7,390 nucleotides of DNA from positions 1 to 7,390 of the forward strand of contig JAIRLF010000080.1 of the NCBI GenBank assembly GCA_031259655.1. Direction: 5' to 3'. This document shows, piece after piece, positions 1 to 5,688 of this stretch (position 1 is its first letter; every line of letters begins with the position of its first letter). A program made the position numbers and the translations under genes. Source of the DNA: Prevotellaceae bacterium (GTDB lineage: Bacteria > Bacteroidota > Bacteroidia > Bacteroidales > UBA932). The notes below the pieces were generated by a model. That model saw only the letters and a program-made list of their open reading frames with translations, did not search any database and was not told the DNA's origin.

Positions 1-50
1 AAATTTACTGTTTCCGCAGCGAGCTTTTTATGTGTTAAACGACATTTCAT
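1..50 (-). CDS. N-terminal fragment of an unidentified leftward gene
   Basis: On the minus strand an ATG at position 50 opens a frame that stays open to the window edge, reading MKCRLTHKKLAAETVN. The ATG follows an A-rich stretch (GAGAAAAACAGGCAAA) typical of Bacteroidales translation starts, and a TATCTTTG promoter-like box lies about 57 bases upstream. A second ATG five bases further on, in another frame, stops after five codons, so the first is preferred. Only 16 codons are visible and I do not recognise the protein. The call rests on the start context and the promoter; a chance open frame of this length is possible. Confidence 0.4.
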   Translation of the reverse strand, partial: MKCRLTHKKLAAETVN

Positions 51-106
51 TTTGCCTGTTTTTCTCTTTCTGTGATCAATAATACATCTCGTTCAAAAAA
101 TTGATG

Positions 107-114
107 CAAAGATA
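107..114 (-). promoter_or_regulatory. Probable -7 box of a leftward Bacteroidales promoter
   Basis: The minus strand reads TATCTTTG, an exact fit to the Bacteroidota -7 consensus TAnnTTTG. A TTTG that could serve as the -33 box lies at 140-143 on the same strand, but the gap is 25 bases, longer than the usual 19-21. Transcription would begin near position 101 and give a leader of about 50 bases before the ATG at position 50. Confidence 0.4.
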
Positions 115-260
115 AGACATATTTTTTTATTTGAGCATACAAAGGTTTAAGATTTAACATAATTTAACAGACGTTAATTGTGTAAAGCAAAGAGATACAG
201 GAGTATTGTGATTTTAGACGAAAAGGAAGAGTGTTAATGATTGTAGAGAAGAATGGGGGT

Positions 261-363
261 GTGGAGGCGCGTGGGGGCGTGTGAAGACGTGTGGGAGACA
301 CGTGGAGACGCGTGGGGGACGCGTGGAGACACGAGGAGACGTGTGGAGACGCGTGGGAGACGC
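261..363. repeat. Degenerate 10-11 bp tandem array, GTGGAGACGC type
   Basis: Ten consecutive units of 10 or 11 bases can be parsed, starting at 261, 271, 281, 291, 302, 312, 323, 333, 343 and 353. Nine begin with GTG (the eighth begins GAG) and most carry a GAGACGC-like core. The last unit runs directly into the palindrome at 357-381, so the array looks like an expansion of that palindrome's arm. Confidence 0.85.
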
Positions 364-442
364 AAAATATTGCGTCTCTACAAATCGACGCCATTGACGA
401 CCACAGCGTTGTCCGACGTAGAGACGCAATATTTTGCGTCTC
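357..442. repeat. Inverted pair of GTAG-headed palindromes, core family I
   Basis: Positions 357-381 and 418-442 are exact reverse complements over 25 bases. Each is itself a palindrome with 9-base arms (GAGACGCAA / TTGCGTCTC) around a 4-base loop. The GTAG heads face inward, with CTAC ending at 381 and GTAG starting at 418. The left copy plus its flank (356-392) is identical to 3937-3973. The arrangement resembles a REP pair (REPIN), in which a GTAG foot precedes each hairpin. No transposase is present in the window. Confidence 0.8.
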
Positions 443-485
443 CATTGCGTCTCCATTGCGTCTCCATTGCGTCTCATTGCGTCTC
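443..485. repeat. Tandem array of CATTGCGTCTC units
   Basis: Three perfect 11-base units (443-453, 454-464, 465-475) and one 10-base unit lacking its first C (476-485) directly follow the second family I palindrome. Each unit is that palindrome's right arm, TTGCGTCTC, preceded by CA. The array mirrors the GAGACGC-type array on the other side of the palindrome pair. Confidence 0.9.
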
Positions 486-563
486 ATCAACGACGTTTTC
501 GACGACGTCCTTGATGTCCACATAATAACCGTATAATCTACGTGATATGGTATCGTCGAATTG

Positions 564-672
564 GTAGGGGCGAAAAAATTTTCGCCCGAATCATGCGTCA
601 ACAATGTCATTACGTGGGGGGCGCCCGAATCATGCGCCAATGATACAAGGGCGAAAAATTTTTCGCCCCTAC
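564..672. repeat. Inverted pair of GTAG-headed palindromes, core family II
   Basis: The left element (564-587) has GTAG and then arms GGGCGAAAA / TTTTCGCCC. The right element (649-672) is its reverse complement with one difference, and its palindrome GGGCGAAAAATTTTTCGCCC at 649-668 is perfect. The GTAG heads face outward. Between them lies a direct repeat, CGCCCGAATCATGCG at 583-597 and 622-636, which partly overlaps the left palindrome. Confidence 0.8.
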
Positions 673-742
673 CACACCGGAACGTCCCAAACAATCGGGT
701 CGATTATACATGGCATTATCGTCATTACCGACAATGCCGCCG

Positions 743-838
743 GTAGGGGCGTATCGCATACGCCCCAAGACAATACGCCCAATGACAATACGCGAGCATC
801 CAACAAGGTCAACAAGGGCGTATGCGATACGCCCCTAC
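743..838. repeat. Inverted pair of GTAG-headed palindromes, core family III
   Basis: The left element (743-766) is GTAG followed by arms GGGGCGTAT / ATACGCCCC around CGC, the last G of GTAG being the first base of the arm. The right element (816-838) is its exact reverse complement over 23 bases. The heads face outward. The spacer and right element (782-838) recur at 4031-4087 with three mismatches, and 796-839 is identical to 4045-4088. Confidence 0.85.
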
Positions 839-931
839 ATGGCGACGCCATCGACGACAACATCAACGACGTTTTCAACAACCACTTCGACAACCCCTTA
901 CAGTCCTTACAGGGTTGCTCGAGAGGGTTAG

Positions 932-971
932 CAATAACCCCGAGCTGCGCTACGCTTGCTCGGGGTTATTG
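932..971. repeat. Large hairpin with perfect 14-bp arms
   Basis: The arms CAATAACCCCGAGC (932-945) and GCTCGGGGTTATTG (958-971) pair perfectly around a 12-base loop that can form a further GCG/CGC stem. It lies about 50 bases past the stop of the leftward DUF1097-type gene. It could therefore help end or protect that transcript, but no T-run follows on the minus strand, so it is not a standard intrinsic terminator. It may be another dispersed palindrome, although it lacks a GTAG head. Confidence 0.75.
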
Positions 972-1019
972 ACTACGTCGAACTAAAGTTTCATATTCGA
1001 CGCCTTCGGCGGGCAGACA

Positions 1020-1538
1020 CTATTTATCAAACAGTTTAGCCAACAAACCTTTGCCTGCGACAGTAATCCATCCGAACAGCAAACCGAGGAATCCGTAGAT
1101 AAGTTCTACCATGACAGCAGAGCAAAGATTGTCCCCCGCGCCCGGCACATAATTGATTATCCCGAAAAAACATCCCGATGCGACAAACATCGACGGGATA
1201 TAATTTACCCATGGAACCTTGTCTAAATACAGCACAAAGAAAACAATAATAAACACCGCAATCGGGACGCTGAACCAGGGCGTGCATGCAAACAAACCGG
1301 CAAGTTTAACTATACCGATAGAAAAAGCAATACCGATAACGTATCCAATAGCGGCGCGTATGCCGTCTTTGGCGGTACCGGTGAAAAAATACACCGCCCA
1401 TGCCACGAACGCGATATAAGTAAATCCTTTCTCGCTACCGACAGGCATGTACCCCATAATTAACTTGTCGATACAGACAATTACAAAAGCAAGCAAGGCT
1501 GTATAAGCCGAACCCACTGCAAAAGAAACATTTTTCAT
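1020..1538 (-). CDS. Small integral membrane protein, DUF1097-type
   Basis: This is a 172-residue, strongly hydrophobic protein with about five membrane-spanning stretches (roughly residues 6-28, 37-53, 63-85, 87-105 and 110-162 in two passes), no cleavable signal and a short basic tail ending KLFDK. Length, hydrophobic pattern and segments such as WAVYFFTGTAKDG and NYIPSMFVASGCFFG resemble the DUF1097 family (E. coli YcdZ is of similar size), whose function is not established. It is the last gene of the leftward unit, 46 bases after the ThuA-like gene. That gap is A/T-rich with a TTAA-type run at 1566-1579, and no promoter is evident in it, so co-transcription is likely. A role as transporter or accessory for a sugar product is only inference. 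The family call is from memory of the sequence pattern. Confidence 0.7.
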   Translation of the reverse strand: MKNVSFAVGSAYTALLAFVIVCIDKLIMGYMPVGSEKGFTYIAFVAWAVYFFTGTAKDGIRAAIGYVIGIAFSIGIVKLAGLFACTPWFSVPIAVFIIVFFVLYLDKVPWVNYIPSMFVASGCFFGIINYVPGAGDNLCSAVMVELIYGFLGLLFGWITVAGKGLLAKLFDK

Positions 1539-1584
1539 ATTTTTATTTTTATATTATACATAAAATTAATTAATTAATTGCAAT

Positions 1585-2460
1585 TTATTTGCAGGGAAAA
1601 TCGTCGGGGACACCCTGAGAGACTTTGCCTGTTGCAGCCCATTCCGTTCCACGCAGGAAGGTGACAATGAAACTCGCGCCTTCTACCGCAGGATAAGGAC
1701 CGTCGCCGGCGCCAACATGTCCAAGTATGGTATGGAAAACACGTCCTTTACCCCACTTAATTACCATCAGTACAGGTTCGTCGCGACCTGTTCCGCCTGT
1801 TTCCTTGTCGGACCAGGCAGTAGCCAGAACGGTGAGATTTTTTGCAGGACCACGCAAACGGTCGTACAGTTCATCCTTACTGTGAGTCCATATTTCCGGT
1901 AAACCCTTGGTTATCGGATGGTCTTTGATGCGGAGGGCTATTTTGTACTCATGTTTTTTACCATGACTGCCTCCGGGTCCGGGGGTAGTATCTCTAACTT
2001 CGTTACCATCACGAAAATAAACGTATGGACCGTCTGTTTCATTACGGTTGTCCCAACCGCCCAAGCCTGTTATCTCGTTATATTCTTTCCAGTTGCGAAA
2101 AGCGTTATTGGCAGCATGATATACGACTACTCCGCCGCCGCCGTTTACATATTCAAGGAAAGCCTTATTGGTCTTTTCCGACCACGAATCGCCGGTATAA
2201 TCAAGAACAACAGCTTTATATGCCGAAAAATCGGGACAGAACGACGACATGTCCTCGCCTGTTTTGGGCGATACGGCAAGGTCGGCGGCAAATATGCCGC
2301 TCTCGTTCAAGTATTTTTGAAGTATTACACTGCTCGCCTGCCAGTTATGATTGTTTTGACCTGTCAAAACAAGTACTTTTATCGGGTCTTTGGCATTGAG
2401 GATATCGCTCGATATTAAAAAAATCAGGAATAGAACGAAAATTTTTTTGACTGTTTTCAT
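1585..2460 (-). CDS. Exported ThuA-like (trehalose utilisation family) protein
   Basis: This 291-residue protein has a Sec signal peptide at residues 1-23 (basic MKTVKK, a hydrophobic run, probable cleavage after LNA), so it is likely periplasmic. The mature part looks like a complete ThuA domain with a class I glutamine amidotransferase-like fold: VLVLTGQNNHNW near residues 29-40, GGGGVVVYHAANNAF at 107-121, DHPITKGLP at 180-188, HSKDELYDRL at 193-202, and EPVLMVIKWGKGRVFHTILGH towards the C-terminus. ThuA in rhizobia acts with the Gfo/Idh/MocA dehydrogenase ThuB in catabolism of trehalose-type disaccharides via 3-keto sugars. Here the gene lies 18 bases after an exported Gfo/Idh/MocA-type gene, which supports a paired role. 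The substrate cannot be read from the sequence. The leader is A-rich without a Shine-Dalgarno, normal for the phylum. Confidence 0.85.
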   Translation of the reverse strand: MKTVKKIFVLFLIFLISSDILNAKDPIKVLVLTGQNNHNWQASSVILQKYLNESGIFAADLAVSPKTGEDMSSFCPDFSAYKAVVLDYTGDSWSEKTNKAFLEYVNGGGGVVVYHAANNAFRNWKEYNEITGLGGWDNRNETDGPYVYFRDGNEVRDTTPGPGGSHGKKHEYKIALRIKDHPITKGLPEIWTHSKDELYDRLRGPAKNLTVLATAWSDKETGGTGRDEPVLMVIKWGKGRVFHTILGHVGAGDGPYPAVEGASFIVTFLRGTEWAATGKVSQGVPDDFPCK

Positions 2461-2478
2461 TTGTTTTATATTTATTGA

Positions 2479-3771
2479 TTACACTTTTAATACCCATGGT
2501 TTTCTAACATACCCCGAACGCATTTTATTCGCCTCGGTATCGTTGATAAACTCTTCCTTAGCCGGATTCCAGTGCAAAGGACGCTGCAATTCGTAGCAAA
2601 TGTTCGCGAGGAAACAGACGGAAGCCGTACGATGACCGATTTCCGCCGTACTGATTGTCGGTTTCCGCGATTTGATACAGTCGAGCCAGTTTTGGTAATG
2701 GTCGTCGGACTCGTACAGTTTTATTTCGTTATCCGTAAATTCGTGCGAAGCAAGGTTGGCGGGTAAGGTCTCAAACATGCCGCGACTTATGTCGACAATT
2801 CCTTTTGTTCCGATAAATCTGACGGCATATCCGCGTCCAAACTCTTCGTGCGTCATCAGTGTGCCGTTATCATATTCGAACGTCAAGTATTTGTGGTCTT
2901 TATCGGGAGGATAGACGGCGATAGGTCCGCTGTCGTCCTTACCGAGCCCCCATTGTGCAATATCGAACATGTGCGCTCCCCAGTCGGCAGTCATACCGTT
3001 GCCGTATTCCTTATAAAGACGCCAATTAGGATAGTGTGTTTGTTCTACCGGGGGCGAGAGTTCGGAATGATAGGGGTTGAATACTGCCGGACCAACCCAC
3101 ATTTCCCAGTCGAGATAATCGGGTACAGGCTCGGCGGGCAGGTCGTATGACACAGGCGGAGGTCCGCAACTTACTTTGACTTCAATGACATCGCCGATGT
3201 GACCGTTCCTTACCAGACGGCAGGCATTGCGGAAACCTTTCTGCGAACGTTGCATGTTACCCGTCTGATTAATACGTTTGTACTTTTCGATAGCTTTGAC
3301 CATCAAGCGTCCTTCTTCGATACTGTGCGAATAGGGTTTTTCGCAATAGACGTCTTTACCTGCCTTTGCCGCTTCTATCAGATTGATAGCGTGCCAATGG
3401 TCGGGTGTTGCAATCACTACTGCATCAATACTCCTGTTTGCAAGCAATTCCCTGAAATCTCTGTACATTTTGAACCCTTTGACCGACAAGCCGGCTTTTT
3501 CGGCTGCCTCTTTTACTTTGGTCTCGAAAAGTTCAAGTTTACGGGAATCGACGTCGGATGCGGCAATCACTTTTGTACGATTCGCAAACCTCCTGAGCAA
3601 ACTCCTGCCCTGTATTCCACAACCGATAAATCCAAGCGTAATTTGGTCGCTTGGCGCGATATATCCGCTTCCACCTAAAACGTGACGCGGAATAACTGTA
3701 AAAGCAGCTGCTGTAGCTAATCCTGCGCCCAAAAACTGCCTTCTCGAAACATTATTTGTGTTTTTTTCCAT
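2479..3771 (-). CDS. Tat-exported Gfo/Idh/MocA family oxidoreductase
   Basis: This 430-residue protein begins with a twin-arginine signal: SRRQFL at residues 9-14, then a hydrophobic AGLATAAAFTV stretch. Export in a folded, cofactor-loaded state is therefore expected. The N-terminal Rossmann domain shows GCGIQG at 50-55 (NAD(P)-binding GxGxxG), ATPDHWH at 121-127 and the family signature EKP at 144-146. The C-terminal half has DWGAHMFDIAQW at 263-274, whose His and Asp match the usual active-site region. Length fits the bacterial secreted subfamily. Such enzymes oxidise or reduce sugars or cyclitols, often forming 3-keto sugars; some relatives (GH109) use NAD to cleave glycosides, so hydrolysis is an alternative. 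It is the first gene of a leftward unit with the ThuA-like gene 18 bases downstream, and a clear promoter lies about 80 bases upstream. Confidence 0.9.
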   Translation of the reverse strand: MEKNTNNVSRRQFLGAGLATAAAFTVIPRHVLGGSGYIAPSDQITLGFIGCGIQGRSLLRRFANRTKVIAASDVDSRKLELFETKVKEAAEKAGLSVKGFKMYRDFRELLANRSIDAVVIATPDHWHAINLIEAAKAGKDVYCEKPYSHSIEEGRLMVKAIEKYKRINQTGNMQRSQKGFRNACRLVRNGHIGDVIEVKVSCGPPPVSYDLPAEPVPDYLDWEMWVGPAVFNPYHSELSPPVEQTHYPNWRLYKEYGNGMTADWGAHMFDIAQWGLGKDDSGPIAVYPPDKDHKYLTFEYDNGTLMTHEEFGRGYAVRFIGTKGIVDISRGMFETLPANLASHEFTDNEIKLYESDDHYQNWLDCIKSRKPTISTAEIGHRTASVCFLANICYELQRPLHWNPAKEEFINDTEANKMRSGYVRKPWVLKV

Positions 3772-3850
3772 AAGAACTAAACTTTTTATATATTTTACAT
3801 ACTGTTATTTACTGTGTTATACCTTAAGACCTCGCCGTTCATTTAAAACA

Positions 3851-3882
3851 CAAATGTAAGCACATTTTTTTTACTGCACAAA
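3851..3882 (-). promoter_or_regulatory. Bacteroidales promoter of the oxidoreductase-ThuA unit
   Basis: On the minus strand a TTTG -33 box (3882-3879) and a TACATTTG -7 box (3858-3851) are separated by exactly 20 bases, an excellent match to the Bacteroidota consensus. Transcription would begin near 3845 and leave an untranslated leader of about 74 bases before the ATG at 3771. That leader shows no strong hairpin or evident riboswitch. Confidence 0.8.
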
Positions 3883-3936
3883 TTTTTTATCAGAAATCCG
3901 AAATGGGGGGAGATTTTAAATTGTCGCATCGTCCAT

Positions 3937-3980
3937 GGAGACGCAAAATATTGCGTCTCTACAAATCGACGCCCTTGACC
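3937..3980. repeat. Solitary family I palindrome with its conserved flank
   Basis: Positions 3938-3962 repeat the GAGACGCAA / TTGCGTCTC palindrome, with the CTAC head at its right end. The identity to the first block extends through the flank CAAATCGACGCC: 3937-3973 equals 356-392, and after one mismatch TTGAC also matches. The partner palindrome seen at 418-442 is absent here. Confidence 0.85.
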
Positions 3981-4014
3981 TTGCGTTCTTTGCATATGCC
4001 CTTGCGTTCTTTGC
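3979..4014. repeat. Direct repeat CCTTGCGTTCTTTGC
   Basis: Two exact 15-base copies lie at 3979-3993 and 4000-4014, separated by ATATGC. The second continues into GGTTAAAATTTTCGCC. I recall similar 'TTGCGTTCTTTGCGG' intergenic repeats in other Bacteroidota genomes, but cannot verify that here. Confidence 0.75.
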
Positions 4015-4018
4015 GGTT

Positions 4019-4087
4019 AAAATTTTCGCCATGACAATACACAGGCATCCAACAAGGTCAACAAGGGCGTATGCGATACGCCCCTAC
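4019..4087. repeat. Chimeric repeat: half of family II joined to the family III spacer and palindrome
   Basis: AAAATTTTCGCC at 4019-4030 equals the right half of the family II palindrome (575-586). It is followed at once by 4031-4087, which matches the spacer and right palindrome of family III at 782-838 with three mismatches. The palindrome itself is 4065-4087 (GGGCGTAT / ATACGCCC, ending CTAC). The left partner of family III is missing. Confidence 0.75.
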
Positions 4088-4097
4088 AATGCCAATG

Positions 4098-4154
4098 CAC
4101 GAATGTAAGCACGTATGCACGTATTCACGAATGTAAGACACGTATGCACGAATG
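4098..4154. repeat. Degenerate direct repeats of CACGAATG / CACGTATG
   Basis: CACG-headed octamers recur at 4098, 4110, 4118, 4126, 4139 and 4147. Two longer units, CACGAATGTAAG followed by CACGTATG, start at 4098 and 4126, 28 bases apart, the second with one extra base. The array ends about 27 bases upstream of the -33 region of the rightward promoter. It could be slippage debris or a cluster of binding sites; the sequence does not decide. Confidence 0.65.
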
Positions 4155-4180
4155 CAAATCGACCCCAATAATAATTAAAC

Positions 4181-4210
4181 ATTGTATAAGATAAATTTTT
4201 ATTACTTTTG
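4181..4210 (+). promoter_or_regulatory. Probable Bacteroidales promoter of the paralogue pair
   Basis: A TACTTTTG box at 4203-4210 fits the -7 consensus TAnnTTTG. ATTG at 4181-4184 is a one-mismatch -33 box, 18 bases upstream. Transcription would begin around 4215-4217 and give a leader of about 35 bases before the ATG at 4252. Confidence 0.6.
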
Positions 4211-4251
4211 CACCCGAAAACAAGGATGAATGACACAGAAGAAAGATAAAC

Positions 4252-5670
4252 ATGTCCAAGCAAAAGAAGAACAGGCAATTGAATCGGTTAAGTCCTGAAA
4301 ATTACATTCGTCAGCGGGCGCGTAATTTGCCGATATACAAATGTTGGGTAAACAAAGACTGGAAATATGTACAGGTAGCAACAATTTTTATTTCGCGCAG
4401 ACATGTTTCGGGAAAGGTGACATTTGCCATTTATATTGTTGATTTATTGTGTCAGGGAGTTCAAGATACGATATACAGGCATAATGTACCGGAAGCGACG
4501 ATAAAATTAATGCATGAAGGTTTAGCCCGCAATAAAATTCAGTTCATCGAAATTCCGTATAAATTAGCGCACAATATCATCTATGCAGGTATCGAATTTG
4601 CCGAAGAATTTGGGCTTCATCCTGTTGCCGACTTTACTCGTGTGACCCAATATCTGTTGGAAGAAGACACCGAAGATATTCCGTTGATACACATACGTTG
4701 CGGGGATGAAAACGGGAATCCCAGATATACCAATTCCGGAGGGTACGATTCGGCTGCGAAAGAAAAACGGATACATGCGCATCTGAACAATTTAATCAGT
4801 TTGGGGAAATATAAAACCCCTGAAGTGCGCAAAAGCAGGAAAGAAATAGAACAGGAAAAACGCAAAGAGGAGTATGAGAAATTGAAACTCTCGTATAAAG
4901 AAATGACCCCGGAAGAAATAAAAGCATGTTTTAGTCAATTTATAAGGACGAAGCCGGAGTCCTCCAACCCGCAGGAACAGTGGGAATATTTTGACAAGGG
5001 GGGTATTATAGCGGATGTTATAATAGAGAGCATTGTTGATGAAGAAAAAGTTTCAAAGTTTACCGATAAATTTACCGAAGACTTCGATGTAAATATTGTC
5101 GACATATTTGAGCTTCCAAATTCATATTTCGCAGGTTTGTCGGAAGATGCCGATAAAAGTAAATTGCGGAACACATACTGGAAATACATCCGGAAGTTAA
5201 CCTCCGATATCGAAGATATAACTCCGATACTTGAAAAACTTCGTAAAGAGATAGGCGATATTCCGGTTATATATTATCTTGATTTAAGGTACAACAAAAA
5301 ATTATCCAAATCGGCGTTCAAGAAAAGAGCGCTTCAATATCTGAAAGCGTATCCGGATTATCTGATGCTTAAAATACAGCGGTATTCGAGCGTCCCCAAG
5401 CTGCATCATAAATTGAAAACCGTTTTGTCGGAAACACAGGCTCCCATCACAATTATAGAATTTATGGATTTTTTGTATAGCTATGCGAAATACTGTTTAT
5501 TTGGAGGCGACCATACTCTCGAAAAAGTAGTTGCTTTCGAAGGCGTAATGTATAAATATGAAAACAAATATCAATTACCTGCTGCCGACGGTATAATGTT
5601 AACACTATGGCTGATGAAAATGGCATTGATAGCCCAACATTACGGAGTCAAAAACAAGGATATAAAATAA
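4252..5670 (+). CDS. Conserved protein of unknown function, first of two tandem paralogues
   Basis: This is a 472-residue, hydrophilic protein without signal peptide or membrane segment, so probably cytoplasmic. The start is supported by the next gene, whose N-terminus aligns without gaps and matches 26 of the first 31 residues. A conserved N-terminal domain (about 13-160) includes LSPENYIR, RARNLPIYKC (22-31), YIVDLLCQGV (61-70), YKLAHNIIYAGIEFAEEFG (103-121), TRVTQYLLEEDTEDIP (129-144) and IRCGDENGNP (148-157). A Lys/Glu-rich, coiled-coil-like linker follows at about 190-225, then a mostly helical C-terminal part with GDIP at 335-338. I recall similar proteins annotated hypothetical in other Bacteroidales and know of no assigned function. 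The Cys and His residues are too scattered to claim a metal site. A promoter precedes it, and the paralogue follows after 18 bases with no terminator, so they are probably one operon. Confidence 0.85.
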   Translation: MSKQKKNRQLNRLSPENYIRQRARNLPIYKCWVNKDWKYVQVATIFISRRHVSGKVTFAIYIVDLLCQGVQDTIYRHNVPEATIKLMHEGLARNKIQFIEIPYKLAHNIIYAGIEFAEEFGLHPVADFTRVTQYLLEEDTEDIPLIHIRCGDENGNPRYTNSGGYDSAAKEKRIHAHLNNLISLGKYKTPEVRKSRKEIEQEKRKEEYEKLKLSYKEMTPEEIKACFSQFIRTKPESSNPQEQWEYFDKGGIIADVIIESIVDEEKVSKFTDKFTEDFDVNIVDIFELPNSYFAGLSEDADKSKLRNTYWKYIRKLTSDIEDITPILEKLRKEIGDIPVIYYLDLRYNKKLSKSAFKKRALQYLKAYPDYLMLKIQRYSSVPKLHHKLKTVLSETQAPITIIEFMDFLYSYAKYCLFGGDHTLEKVVAFEGVMYKYENKYQLPAADGIMLTLWLMKMALIAQHYGVKNKDIK

Positions 5671-5688
5671 TAAATAAAAAATAATAAT

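Larger units (their letters stand above)
115..1019. other. Gene-free intergenic block rich in palindromes and tandem repeats
   Basis: No frame here is a convincing gene. Short open frames exist on both strands, but they translate low-complexity Thr/Arg/His-rich peptides out of the repeats and have no good starts. Positions 115-250 are A/T-rich with no structure I can name. From about 250 onward the DNA becomes G/C-rich and consists of mirrored tandem arrays (261-363 and 443-485), three inverted pairs of GTAG-headed palindromes (357-442, 564-672 and 743-838), conserved spacers such as CATCAACGACGTTTTC (485-500 and 861-876), and a large hairpin at 932-971. Confidence 0.8.

Noticed and set aside
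254..320. G-quadruplex from the GGGGG runs
   Set aside because: The G-runs are separated by loops of about 13-18 bases, too long for a convincing stable quadruplex.
261..485. Possible CRISPR array
   Set aside because: Units are only 10-11 bases and contiguous, with no unique spacers of regular length and no cas genes in the window.
564..838. Integron attC sites or intrinsic terminators
   Set aside because: The palindromes lack the GTTRRRY core of attC sites and no integrase is present. They are not placed directly after gene ends and lack the trailing T-run of terminators.
164..972. Several open frames of 60-176 codons on both strands in the left repeat block
   Set aside because: They overlap each other on both strands, translate repeat units into Thr/Arg/His-rich low-complexity peptides and show no domain, promoter or sensible start. 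The tandem arrays explain the open frames.
1717..3685. Rightward frames of 60-166 codons opposite the ThuA-like and oxidoreductase genes
   Set aside because: They are antisense shadows of two well-supported genes with recognisable motifs; their own translations show no family features.
4226..4249. Seven-codon upstream frame (MNDTEER) ending two bases before the 4252 ATG
   Set aside because: It has a weak AAGG ahead of it and could couple to the main gene, but there is no attenuator-like structure or diagnostic codon run. Chance is the simpler explanation.
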